Shown here piece by piece: positions 1 through 6,441 of a DNA stretch of 12,057 nucleotides. A program made the position numbers and the translations under genes. Origin of the DNA: an uncultured Alphaproteobacteria bacterium (GTDB lineage Bacteria; Pseudomonadota; Alphaproteobacteria; Rickettsiales; UBA1997); assembly GCA_903849835.1 (NCBI GenBank), contig CAINKA010000012.1, forward strand, positions 1 to 12,057, written 5' to 3'. A model generated the notes under the pieces. It was not told where the DNA came from. It did no database searches and worked only from the letters and a program-made list of their open reading frames with translations. How positions within the stretch are numbered: position 1 is the first letter of the stretch; each line of letters begins with the position of its first letter.

Positions 1-3
1 ACA

Positions 4-20
4 GGCTCAGCATGACATTG
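4..20. repeat. 17-bp repeat at left contig end
   Basis: The sequence GGCTCAGCATGACATTG is found again as an exact reverse complement at 11988-12004, directly before the adapter. Both biological ends of the contig therefore stop in the same short sequence in inverted orientation. Similarity does not continue inward: G21 would have to match the complement of G11987, and does not. The visible part is probably the inner edge of a longer dispersed repeat that stopped the assembly; that is inference. Confidence 0.7.
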
Positions 21-44
21 GGAGTTTTTGTAACAAAAATTTCT

Positions 45-73
45 TTGACTCTTTTTATGGCCAAAATTATGGT
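45..73 (+). promoter_or_regulatory. Candidate promoter of the toxin-antitoxin operon
   Basis: TTGACT at 45-50 and TATGGT at 68-73 are 17 bp apart, close to the sigma-70 consensus. They would give a leader of about 30 nt before the antitoxin start at 111. Just upstream at 25-39 is a near-perfect palindrome (TTTTTGT, A, ACAAAAA), a plausible operator because antitoxins of this family usually repress their own operon. The boxes and palindrome are seen; their function is inferred. Confidence 0.35.
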
Positions 74-110
74 CAGAATTCTAGTCATCAATCGAATCTT
101 AATTAAAACT

Positions 111-389
111 ATGCGCTCAGAAAATATCAGTGAAATTAAAGCAAACTTTTCCTACTACGTCAACCTCGCGGTTAAAAAAGGAGAGACGATTGTGATTTGT
201 AATCACAATGTTCCAGTGGCGGAAATAAAGGCTGTGGCGCCAGTTAAGAAAAGTCGTGTAAAGTTTGGAATGTGTAAAGACAAAATTATTTTGCCAGATG
301 ACTTTAATGAAACTTCACAAGAAATAATCGACTCATTTTACACCAACAACATTTTCCCAAAAACTCGTAAAAAAACCTCAAAAAAATAA
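111..389 (+). CDS. Phd/YefM-family antitoxin
   Basis: Encodes 92 residues. The N-terminus (MRSENISEIKANFSYYVNLA) followed by KKGETIVICNHNVPVAEIKA fits the Phd/YefM fold: a short strand, a helix, then the GE-x-I-x-I...PVAEI hairpin that dimerises and binds operator DNA. The C-terminal half (LPDDFNE, then a basic lysine-rich tail) is where family members bind and block their toxin. I chose the ATG at 111 because the open frame back to 12 adds 33 hydrophobic residues unlike the family and would cover the likely promoter. No Shine-Dalgarno sequence is visible before 111. The toxin gene starts 14 bp after the stop. The antitoxin role is secure from family and neighbour; the exact start is less so. 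Confidence 0.85.
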   Translation: MRSENISEIKANFSYYVNLAVKKGETIVICNHNVPVAEIKAVAPVKKSRVKFGMCKDKIILPDDFNETSQEIIDSFYTNNIFPKTRKKTSKK

Positions 390-392
390 ACC

Positions 393-396
393 GGAG
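393..396 (+). promoter_or_regulatory. Shine-Dalgarno site of the PIN toxin gene
   Basis: GGAG lies 7 nt before the ATG at 404 and supports that start. It is one of the few clear ribosome-binding sites in the window: dxs, the MFS gene, pdxJ, the DUF559 gene and trmFO have none at the expected distance. Confidence 0.6.
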
Positions 397-403
397 CAAC
401 CAC

Positions 404-796
404 ATGAAATACCTAATCGACACCTGCACTTACGTTTGGCTAATGACTAACGATCAAAAAAGATTATCCGCAGAGGCTAGAGCGGCGCTGCAAAGCGACA
501 ATAGCACAAGTTACGTCAGCATCATTTCGCAAATCGAAATGACCGCAAAACATTTCAAACACAAAATTCCTGGCATTGCGCGACCAGTGATTGACTACTA
601 CAAACAACTGCGCATCGACAGCGGAATTGAACTTTTAAACCTAACCCAAGAAGACATCGAGGACACCACGCAACTCCCCAAAATCCACTCCGACCCCTTC
701 GACCGCCTACTCATCGCCCAAGCCATGAATCGCGGCATGACCATCCTAACACCCGACAAAAAATTCAAAAAATATCCCGTGCGCGTAATTTTCTAA
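404..796 (+). CDS. PIN-domain ribonuclease toxin (VapC-like)
   Basis: Encodes 130 residues, the usual length of a single-domain PIN toxin. The acidic metal-binding residues are in place: D6 in LIDTC, E45 in SQIEMTAK, D97 and D100 in HSDPFDRLLIAQA, and D118 in TPDKKF. These coordinate Mg2+ or Mn2+ for RNA cleavage in VapC-type toxins. HxDPFDRLLIAQA near the C-terminus is typical of the PIN group often paired with Phd/YefM-like antitoxins, which matches the gene just upstream (14-bp gap, same strand, probably one operon). The toxin appears intact, with no missing catalytic residue. The RNA target, commonly initiator tRNA or rRNA in VapC toxins, cannot be read from the sequence. I am confident of the family and moderately confident that the pair is active. 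Confidence 0.9.
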   Translation: MKYLIDTCTYVWLMTNDQKRLSAEARAALQSDNSTSYVSIISQIEMTAKHFKHKIPGIARPVIDYYKQLRIDSGIELLNLTQEDIEDTTQLPKIHSDPFDRLLIAQAMNRGMTILTPDKKFKKYPVRVIF

Positions 797-806
797 AATC
801 AAAATC

Positions 807-1122
807 ATGAAACTCGCCAACACTCCCGCCGCCCCATATTATGCGGTTATTTTCACTTCACTGAAAAATAATGCCGACGCTGATTACGAAAAAATGGCGG
901 AGAAAATGGAAGAGTTGGTGAAAAATTAGGTGGGATATTTGGGGCATGAATCAGCTCACGAAGCCTTGGGAATCGCGGTTTCTTACCGGATTGGGTATAG
1001 ATTCGATTCGCAGCTGGAAGAAAAATTCTGAGCATTTATTTGCGCAAAAAGAAGGAAGGGGGAAATGGTATTCTGCTTACCGAGTCAGGATTTGTAAGGT
1101 TGAGCGGGATTATGGGTTTTAG
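807..1122 (+). pseudogene. Broken antibiotic-biosynthesis-monooxygenase-like gene
   Basis: Translation from the ATG at 807 begins MKLANTPAAPYYAVIFTS and continues with ADYEKMAEKMEELVKN, then meets TAG at 927-929. The same frame goes on as VGYLGHESAHEALGIAVSY, which is the body of an ABM-domain protein; family members usually have glutamine here, so one C-to-T change explains the stop. After SYR, near 985-995, the reading shifts by one base and resumes as IDSIRSWKKNSEHLFAQKEG, then RGKWYSAYRVRICKVERDYGF with TAG at 1120-1122. Joined, this is about 104 residues, the normal size of these small ferredoxin-like-fold proteins. There is thus at least one nonsense change and one net +1 frameshift. 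The gene begins 10 bp after the PIN toxin stop. Sequencing error could explain one lesion but hardly both. Family assignment is from motif memory. Confidence 0.75.
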
Positions 1123-1124
1123 GA

Positions 1125-1709
1125 TTATCGCCCCCCTCCCGCTTCTCTACCGCCACCATCAGCTCTTCTCGCCTGAGGTTTGTGAATAACTCCACCACCC
1201 GCCAGCGCCTCACAATCATTCGCAATCACCCTCACCTTTCCTATGCGCTCTTTCCACAAATCTGAAAATCCTTCTTTAAGAAACTGATTCATTTTGTCTT
1301 TAAAAAAATCTCCAATTCTTTTTTTTGCTACCACCTCTCCAACGCTCGATAATCTGCGATATTGCCTCAATATTTCAGGATCTTCTCCAGCAACACATTG
1401 CGAAAAAATCTGCAAATATTTTTTTGTTCTTTCTAACTCTTCTCCTGCAGATTCTGCTTCTGCAACAGCGGACTTAACACTAAACAACTTTTCGAGATAT
1501 TCAAAAAACTCTTCACGCGGATCATTTGCTGCTTTGTAAAGAACATCAAAAGCATCTTTTCTTCCCTCTTCATTCACACCCCAACATCCAACTAACCGCT
1601 CTATACCTGGTTGGACACGCAGCTCGTGATAGGCTTTTAAAAGATAATCAGCAGCAGATTCGCTTTCCACTACTTCTACCCCAGCCAATGATGGCACTGG
1701 CGCACTCAT
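1125..1709 (-). CDS. Hypothetical protein, second gene of a coupled pair
   Basis: Encodes 194 residues; I do not recognise the family. It is soluble, acidic in the middle and mostly helical in appearance (SAADYLLKAYHELRVQPGIERL; EEFFEYLEKLFSVKSAVAEAES; IGDFFKDKMNQFLKEGFSDLW), with no signal peptide or membrane segment. Its ATG overlaps the stop of the upstream gene as ATGA (1706-1709), a classic translational-coupling arrangement, so the two products are probably made together. The last 26 residues (GGGVIHKPQARRADGGGREA and on) are glycine/arginine-rich and unlike the rest. Shifting one base near 1198-1203 gives a more protein-like continuation (VVELFTNLRREELMVAVEKR) ending at 1085. The annotated 3' end may therefore reflect a frameshift by mutation or sequencing. 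The gene converges on the ABM pseudogene with 2 bp between them. Confidence 0.6.
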   Translation of the reverse strand: MSAPVPSLAGVEVVESESAADYLLKAYHELRVQPGIERLVGCWGVNEEGRKDAFDVLYKAANDPREEFFEYLEKLFSVKSAVAEAESAGEELERTKKYLQIFSQCVAGEDPEILRQYRRLSSVGEVVAKKRIGDFFKDKMNQFLKEGFSDLWKERIGKVRVIANDCEALAGGGVIHKPQARRADGGGREAGGGR

Positions 1710-2098
1710 ACGCTTTGATTTCTAGGTTTTTTACTCAACTTAGCAAGCGCACCTACTTTACCCAAATCTAACACAGTGGCGGGATGCGGGGTTTCTGGAA
1801 TGACGATTCTTTCGCCACCACCAAGCTCTTCTCTGTTACGCTTCTTACCTTTTTTTTCTTCCTTAATTTCCAGCATCTCTTGGTCTGAAACTTCTGACGC
1901 CTCTTGGTCTAAACTTTTCTTCACCTCTCGGTCTAAACCCGAATCCTTTGCATCAACATTCATAACCTTATCAAACATCGTCATTACTGTCTCTGTCTTT
2001 TGTTTTTTTTCTTCTGAATACATCGCTTTATCTTCGCGTGTTGCTGCTTTTGATCTAGCGACAATCTTGCCTTTTCTTATTACGTATGTTCTCGACAT
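1706..2098 (-). CDS. Hypothetical charged protein with 8-residue repeats
   Basis: Encodes 130 residues, not recognised. The N-terminus MSRTYVIRKGKIVARSKAA is basic and strand-like. The middle is strongly charged and contains an 8-residue imperfect repeat (SGLDREVK, KSLDQEAS, EVSDQEML) encoded by 24-bp tandem units. It is followed by a basic cluster, KKGKKRNR, then a proline-containing tail ending KLSKKPRNQSV. No signal peptide or membrane segment is seen. It is the first gene of the pair and overlaps the next by 4 bp. The 128-bp AT-rich gap between this start and the end of dxs must hold its promoter if it is not read through from dxs; no convincing -35/-10 pair was found. The basic cluster resembles a nuclear localisation signal, but lysine-rich stretches are common in AT-rich genomes. 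Confidence 0.6.
   Translation of the reverse strand: MSRTYVIRKGKIVARSKAATREDKAMYSEEKKQKTETVMTMFDKVMNVDAKDSGLDREVKKSLDQEASEVSDQEMLEIKEEKKGKKRNREELGGGERIVIPETPHPATVLDLGKVGALAKLSKKPRNQSV
1877..1948 (-). repeat. Three tandem 24-bp units inside a coding region
   Basis: Units at 1877-1900, 1901-1924 and 1925-1948 each begin CTCT(T/C)GGTCT(A/G)AA on the plus strand. The period is a multiple of three, so the encoded protein keeps its frame and gains an 8-residue repeat of the type S-x-L-D-x-E. Units 1 and 2 are the most similar. Slippage could change copy number without breaking the gene. Confidence 0.65.
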
Positions 2099-2226
2099 AT
2101 TTTTATTTATTTTTTTAAAAGAATCTCACATCCGAATTTCCAAAAACTCGAATAAATTCACAATTTTAAATTCTATACTTTTGCGCAAGTTTTCATTTTC
2201 TTTTTGTATTTTTTGATACGAATTTT

Positions 2227-4134
2227 TTAGGAAAAAAGATTTTCCACCAATTCCACAATCGCCCCCACCCCAATCCCCGCCTCGTCCCGCATCTTCGCCT
2301 GCGAATTCTGTTCGATGAATTCGTCCTTCATGAAAAGTGATCTGAACTTAAAATTTTTGGAATCGAGCAAACCATTCGTCAGCAAAAATTGCGTGATGAC
2401 CGAGCCGAATCCGCCGATCGCACCTTCTTCGATCGTGATCAGCAATTCGTGATTTTGCGCGAGCTCGCGAACTAAATTTTCGTCGAAAGGTTTGGCGAAT
2501 CTGGCGTCGGCAATGGTGATTTTTAATCCCGATTTTTCTTCGAGAATTTTTGCCGCTGCTTTGGCATTTTCTAAAACCGTTCCGTAAGACAAGATCGCGA
2601 CACGGCTCCCAGCCTGAATCAAACGCCCTTTACCAATTTCCAAAATTTCTTCGTCAGCAAAATTTATTTCTGTCACCGCCTCGCCGCGCGGGAATCTAAA
2701 GGCGCTTGGACGATCATTAATTTCATTCGCAGTGTTGACCATTTTCACTAATTCTTGCCCATCCGCTGCCGCCATTAAAACGAAATCGGGCAAATTAATT
2801 AGGTAAGCAATGTCGTAGGAACCCGCGTGAGTCGGGCCGTCAGCGCCGACGAAACCTGCGCGATCAATCGCAAATCGCACCGGCAATTTTTGCACCGCAA
2901 CATCGTGAACAACTTGATCGTAAGCGCGTTGCAGAAAAGTTGAGTAGATCGCGGCGTAAGGCTTCATCCCTTCTGTCGCAAGGCCTGCGGCGAATGTCAC
3001 CGCGTGTTGTTCTGCAATTCCAACATCAAAAATTCTTTGCGGATGATTTTTGGCGAAGATGTCGAGACCAGTGCCCGAAGGCATCGCGGCGGTAATCGCT
3101 AAAATTTTTTCATCTTTTTTTGCAAGCTCAGAAAGTCGACTGCCGAAAATTTTTGAGTAACTAGGAAAGTTGGCGACTGGCTTGTGCTGCACTCCCGTGA
3201 CCCGATCAAACTTTGCCACGGCGTGAAGTTTGTCGTCCGATTTCATCGTTTCGACGTAACCGCGACCCTTCTGCGTGACTACGTGGATAAGGATCGGATC
3301 GGTCGAGTGATCGTCGCGAATATTTTTCAAAATCGGAATCAGCACATCCAAATTATGCCCGTCGAGCGGTCCGACGTAATAAAATCCGAGCTCCTCAAAA
3401 ATGTTGCCGCCCATCCACCAATCCTTCGTCGCCTTCTCGAATTTGCGCGGAAAATGCGCCAAAGATTCGGGAAGTTTTTCAGTAATTTTTTTGGCAACGT
3501 CGCGAATTTTTAAATAAGATTTCGACGCCGCAATGCGCGAAAAATAATGCGACATCGCGCCCGTCGGCGGCGCAATCGACATGTCATTATCGTTCAAAAT
3601 CACGATCAAACGATTGTCGTGGAAAAATTCATCCTCGAGCGCACCCGCGTTATTCATGGCTTCGAAGGCCATTCCCGCAGACATTGCGCCATCACCAATC
3701 ACCGCAATCACGTGCGATTTTTCTTTTTTAAATTTCTTGGCGACAGAAATGCCAAGTGCCGCCGAAATAGACGTGGAGCTGTGCCCCGCCCCGAACGGAT
3801 CATATTCGCTCTCCGCTCTTTTGGTGAATCCTGCGAGTCCATCCGGCTGACGAATCGTACGAATGCGATCACGCCGACCAGTCAAAATTTTGTGCGGGTA
3901 AGCCTGATGCCCAACATCCCAAATCAATTTATCGTGCGGCGTGTCGAAGACGTAATGCAGCGCCGTCGTAAGCTCCACAACCCCAAGCCCCGCGCCAAGA
4001 TGCCCACCAGTTTGCGCCACCGCGGCAATAGTTTCGTGACGAAGCTCGTCCGCAATCTGCTTGATTTCCGCAAGCGAAAATTTTTTGAGATCGGCAGGGA
4101 TTTTGATTTGGTCGAGGAGAGGAGTTTGGGGCAT
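2227..4134 (-). CDS. dxs: 1-deoxy-D-xylulose-5-phosphate synthase
   Basis: Encodes 635 residues, full length for this family. The enzyme joins pyruvate and glyceraldehyde 3-phosphate with thiamine diphosphate (TPP) and Mg2+ to give DXP, the entry to the MEP isoprenoid pathway and a precursor of pyridoxal phosphate and thiamine. Visible motifs: H45 in TGGHLGAGLG, DVGHQAYPHK (73-82), the TPP/Mg2+ motif GDGAMSAGMAFEAMNN (147-162) with NDNDMSI after it, catalytic E375 in IAEQHAVTFAAG, and the DRAGFVGADGPTHAG stretch (424-438). The C-terminal transketolase domain is complete. The start at 4134 matches the family N-terminus, though no Shine-Dalgarno sequence precedes it. It is divergent from the MFS-pdxJ operon, whose second product uses DXP. 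No clear terminator is seen after the stop. Confidence 0.97.
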   Translation of the reverse strand: MPQTPLLDQIKIPADLKKFSLAEIKQIADELRHETIAAVAQTGGHLGAGLGVVELTTALHYVFDTPHDKLIWDVGHQAYPHKILTGRRDRIRTIRQPDGLAGFTKRAESEYDPFGAGHSSTSISAALGISVAKKFKKEKSHVIAVIGDGAMSAGMAFEAMNNAGALEDEFFHDNRLIVILNDNDMSIAPPTGAMSHYFSRIAASKSYLKIRDVAKKITEKLPESLAHFPRKFEKATKDWWMGGNIFEELGFYYVGPLDGHNLDVLIPILKNIRDDHSTDPILIHVVTQKGRGYVETMKSDDKLHAVAKFDRVTGVQHKPVANFPSYSKIFGSRLSELAKKDEKILAITAAMPSGTGLDIFAKNHPQRIFDVGIAEQHAVTFAAGLATEGMKPYAAIYSTFLQRAYDQVVHDVAVQKLPVRFAIDRAGFVGADGPTHAGSYDIAYLINLPDFVLMAAADGQELVKMVNTANEINDRPSAFRFPRGEAVTEINFADEEILEIGKGRLIQAGSRVAILSYGTVLENAKAAAKILEEKSGLKITIADARFAKPFDENLVRELAQNHELLITIEEGAIGGFGSVITQFLLTNGLLDSKNFKFRSLFMKDEFIEQNSQAKMRDEAGIGVGAIVELVENLFS

Positions 4135-4249
4135 TGAAAGAATTACAAAATTCGATTTAAAAGACCGATTTTTAAATTCTAAAACAACGGCATCAACTGT
4201 AAAAACTTTTTTACGTCTTCGGATTTTGGATAAGAAATATTTTTCAGCA

Positions 4250-4279
4250 CCGAAGTAACAACGCTTCGGGGATTTTTTT
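4250..4279 (+). terminator. Terminator-like hairpin in the MFS-pdxJ leader region
   Basis: CCGAAG (4250-4255) pairs with CTTCGG (4264-4269) around an 8-nt loop, and seven T residues (4273-4279) follow after GGA. This resembles a short Rho-independent terminator on the plus strand. No plus-strand gene ends here, since the region is divergent between dxs and the MFS gene. If real, it would end a short leader RNA and could act as an attenuator for MFS-pdxJ. A 6-bp stem is modest, so function is uncertain. Confidence 0.4.
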
Positions 4280-4299
4280 GTTTTTGGCAGAAAATTTTA

Positions 4300-4327
4300 G
4301 CCATCTAACATTCGCCATTTAACGTTT
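4300..4327 (+). promoter_or_regulatory. Tandem 14-bp direct repeat before the MFS gene
   Basis: GCCATCTAACATTC is followed directly by GCCATTTAACGTTT, with 11 of 14 positions matching. The copies lie 29-56 bp upstream of the MFS start codon and just after the terminator-like hairpin. Adjacent direct half-sites near a start codon could be a regulator-binding site. There is no direct evidence of binding. Confidence 0.3.
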
Positions 4328-4355
4328 TTAAATCTCTCAACTTTTGAAATGAAAA

Positions 4356-5507
4356 ATGTTAAATCGGATTACAAAGTTCAAAGAACTTGGCCTGCTTTAC
4401 CTAAGCATTCTGCTCTTCGCGACGGCCATCGGCATTGACGCCGTCACCTTTCCCACCATCCTCAATAATCACGATATCAACCCCGCCAATATCGGAATTT
4501 CATTCACTTTCGACATTGCGGGCGGGATTTTAGCTTGGATGTTTTTGAGCCAAATCGTCGCCAGATTTGGATTGATGACCGCCCTTGGAACCGCCGCGTT
4601 CAGCTATGCCGCAATCATTCTCGGAATTTATTTTTACCACGGATTTTTTCTCTGGACGTCGCTAATTTTTTTGATGGGAATTTGCTGGTTCGTTTATTTC
4701 ATCACTCGTCAAGCTTGGTTAAATATTTTAGTTAGCGATACGCAAAGAGGCGTGGCTCTAGGACTATTCAGTATGATCTCTTCTGCAGGATTATTTTTAG
4801 GACCAGTAATCGTAACTTTTTCCGGCGCCGAAAATTACGATTCTTTTTTGATTTCCGCACTTCTCGTGGTCATTTCTTTTTTGGTTTTGCATCCTCTTCG
4901 CAAAACAATTCAACCAGAAATTTCACCGCAAAAAATCAGCGTCAAAGATTTTATAAAAAATAATCCGCGCTGTTTTTTGGCGAGATTTTTTCTCGATTTT
5001 CAAAGTTATTTTTTGATGAGTTTTTCAGTAATTTTTGGCAATAAAATTGGATTGTCTTACGAGGCTGCAGGCCTTCTAATCAGCGCTTACATGGCCAGTG
5101 GATTTTGTGACGTAATGGTCGGATTTCTTTTGCGAAAATTTAATCCGTACAAAATCATTAATGTCGGATTTTTGGGCTGCATGTATTGCTTCATCGCGAT
5201 TATTTTTTACAGTGAATCCTACAAATTTTTGCTCGCGATTTATTTCATCTTTGGAATTTTTATTGCCTGCATTTACGTCGCCGTTTTCAAAGTCACAAAT
5301 GATGATTACAGCAAAGAAAAATTAGTCGCCGCAAATTCAACTTTCCAATTAATTGGATATGTTGGAGCACTCTCTGGAAGCTTGATTGGCGGCTTTCTAT
5401 TCAATATCATCGGCACGCAAGGATTTCCAATTACGATTGTTTTGAGCTGCGCATTTTACCTAATATTTTTAGTAATTTATGAAAAAAAATATGCGCAAAA
5501 AAATTAG
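4356..5507 (+). CDS. Major facilitator superfamily transporter
   Basis: Encodes 383 residues with about twelve hydrophobic segments (first near 13-30, last near 355-376) in two six-helix halves. They are separated by a charged loop around 182-205 (LRKTIQPEISPQKISVKD), the usual MFS layout in the inner membrane. The loop between helices 2 and 3 reads SQIVARFGLMTALG, a degenerate form of the MFS motif A, and the symmetrical loop in the second half reads GFLLRKFNPYKIINVG. Substrate cannot be told from sequence. It overlaps pdxJ by 29 bp (or 17 bp with the later pdxJ start), so the two are co-transcribed and probably translationally coupled. A link to vitamin B6 is possible but unproven. No Shine-Dalgarno sequence is seen before the ATG. 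A leader with a possible attenuator precedes it. Confidence 0.85.
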   Translation: MLNRITKFKELGLLYLSILLFATAIGIDAVTFPTILNNHDINPANIGISFTFDIAGGILAWMFLSQIVARFGLMTALGTAAFSYAAIILGIYFYHGFFLWTSLIFLMGICWFVYFITRQAWLNILVSDTQRGVALGLFSMISSAGLFLGPVIVTFSGAENYDSFLISALLVVISFLVLHPLRKTIQPEISPQKISVKDFIKNNPRCFLARFFLDFQSYFLMSFSVIFGNKIGLSYEAAGLLISAYMASGFCDVMVGFLLRKFNPYKIINVGFLGCMYCFIAIIFYSESYKFLLAIYFIFGIFIACIYVAVFKVTNDDYSKEKLVAANSTFQLIGYVGALSGSLIGGFLFNIIGTQGFPITIVLSCAFYLIFLVIYEKKYAQKN

Positions 5508-6207
5508 ACTCGGGGTCAACATCGATCACGTCGCCACCATCCGCAACGCCCGCGGCGGCTCGCATCCTGACCCAGTCGACGCCGCAATTCTCGCGCAAAA
5601 ATCTGGTGCTGACGGAATCACAATTCACCTGCGCGAAGATCGTCGCCACATTCGCGACGAAGATTTGGTGCGGTTGAAAAAAGAAATAAAATTGCCGATA
5701 AATTTGGAAATGGCGGCAACAAAAGAAATGCTCGCGATCGCGCTGAAGACAAGGCCAAACGCGGTTTGCATCGTGCCGGAAAAAAGGCAGGAAGTTACGA
5801 CTGAAGGCGGGCTTGATGTGGTGAAAAATGAAAAAATTTTGCGCGAGATGATTGCGAAAATTCACACTAAAAAAATCAGAATTTCACTTTTTGTCGATGC
5901 GAATGAAAAACAAATCCGCGCTGCCAAAAATGTCGGCGCCGACATCGTCGAAATTCACACTGGAAAATTCTGCCACAAACCAAACAAAACAGAATTTCAA
6001 AAAATAAAAAAATGCGCTGAGTTAGCGCAGGAGCTGGGCTTAGAATGCCACGCCGGCCACGGATTAAATTACGAAACCGCCGCAACGATCGCAAAAATTC
6101 CACAAATTATTGAGCTGAACATCGGCCATTTCTTGATCGGAGAAGCGGTGTTTGATGGGTTGGCGACGGTGATTAAAAAGATGAAGAAGGTTGTAAACCT
6201 CCTTTGA
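5479..6207 (+). CDS. pdxJ: Pyridoxine 5'-phosphate synthase
   Basis: Encodes up to 242 residues. The enzyme condenses DXP with 3-amino-2-oxopropyl phosphate to pyridoxine 5'-phosphate, the last ring-forming step of the DXP-dependent vitamin B6 pathway, in a cytoplasmic TIM barrel. Seen: GVNIDHVATIRNARGG (12-27), the catalytic histidine H50 in HLREDRRHIRD, E77 in NLEMAA, and H194 in CHAGHGLNY. Two starts are possible, 5479 and 5491 (MRKKIRLGVN); the second gives a more typical N-terminus. Both lie inside the end of the MFS gene and neither has a Shine-Dalgarno sequence, pointing to coupled translation. The last codons AAC-CTC-CTT and the TGA stop lie within a palindromic repeat starting at 6194, so the extreme C-terminus (NLL) comes from the repeat. 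Dxs, encoded divergently nearby, makes its substrate. Confidence 0.96.
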   Translation: MKKNMRKKIRLGVNIDHVATIRNARGGSHPDPVDAAILAQKSGADGITIHLREDRRHIRDEDLVRLKKEIKLPINLEMAATKEMLAIALKTRPNAVCIVPEKRQEVTTEGGLDVVKNEKILREMIAKIHTKKIRISLFVDANEKQIRAAKNVGADIVEIHTGKFCHKPNKTEFQKIKKCAELAQELGLECHAGHGLNYETAATIAKIPQIIELNIGHFLIGEAVFDGLATVIKKMKKVVNLL

Positions 6208-6341
6208 AAAAGGAGGTGGCGCGTAGCGCCGGAGGATTTCCTCGTCGCGAGCTCAGTTTCCATTTTTAGCATCTCCCCTGTCTCCCGCAAATCACCCTTC
6301 CGCCGCTACGCGGCTCCCTCCCTCTTTTTCAAAGAGGGTTT
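6194..6341. repeat. Palindromic element, unit 1 (complete)
   Basis: The left half (6194-6251) has hairpin 1, ACCTCCTTT paired with AAAGGAGGT around GAA (6197-6217), and hairpin 2, GGCGC-GTA-GCGCC (6218-6230), then GGAGGATTTCCTCGTCGCGAG. A spacer of about 37 bp follows. The right half (6289-6341) is inverted: read on the minus strand it has ACCCTCTTT paired with AAAGAGGGT around GAA, then GCCGC-GTA-GCGGC and a related ending, GGTGATTT. The two halves are diverged inverted copies. The linker GCTCGATGG (6342-6350) joins this unit to the next. It overlaps and supplies the pdxJ stop codon. Confidence 0.9.
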
Positions 6342-6350
6342 GCTCGATGG

Positions 6351-6411
6351 TAAACCTCCTTTGCAAAAGGAGGTGGCCTCGCGAGAGCGAGGTCGGAGGA
6401 TTTTCTCGCAA
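6351..6411 (+). repeat. Palindromic element, unit 2, left half
   Basis: Hairpin 1 is ACCTCCTTT/AAAGGAGGT with loop GCA (6354-6374). Hairpin 2 is CCTCGC-GAGA-GCGAGG (6377-6392), a different stem from unit 1 but fully paired and capped by a GNRA-type loop. It ends CGGAGGATTTTCTCGCAAC. It is followed not by the usual short spacer but by the DUF559 gene, with the inverted right half beyond it. Confidence 0.85.
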
Positions 6412-6441
6412 CAAACTCAAACCTAAATTTAACCCACCACA

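Noticed and set aside
12..110. Longer start for the antitoxin gene
   Set aside because: The extra residues are hydrophobic, unlike Phd/YefM proteins, and overlap the contig-end repeat and likely promoter.
853..1035. Minus-strand 60-codon frame
   Set aside because: It lies antisense to the ABM pseudogene and resembles no protein family.
3547..4137. Plus-strand 196-codon frame opposite dxs
   Set aside because: Arginine/histidine-rich shadow of the dxs coding frame with no protein-like features.
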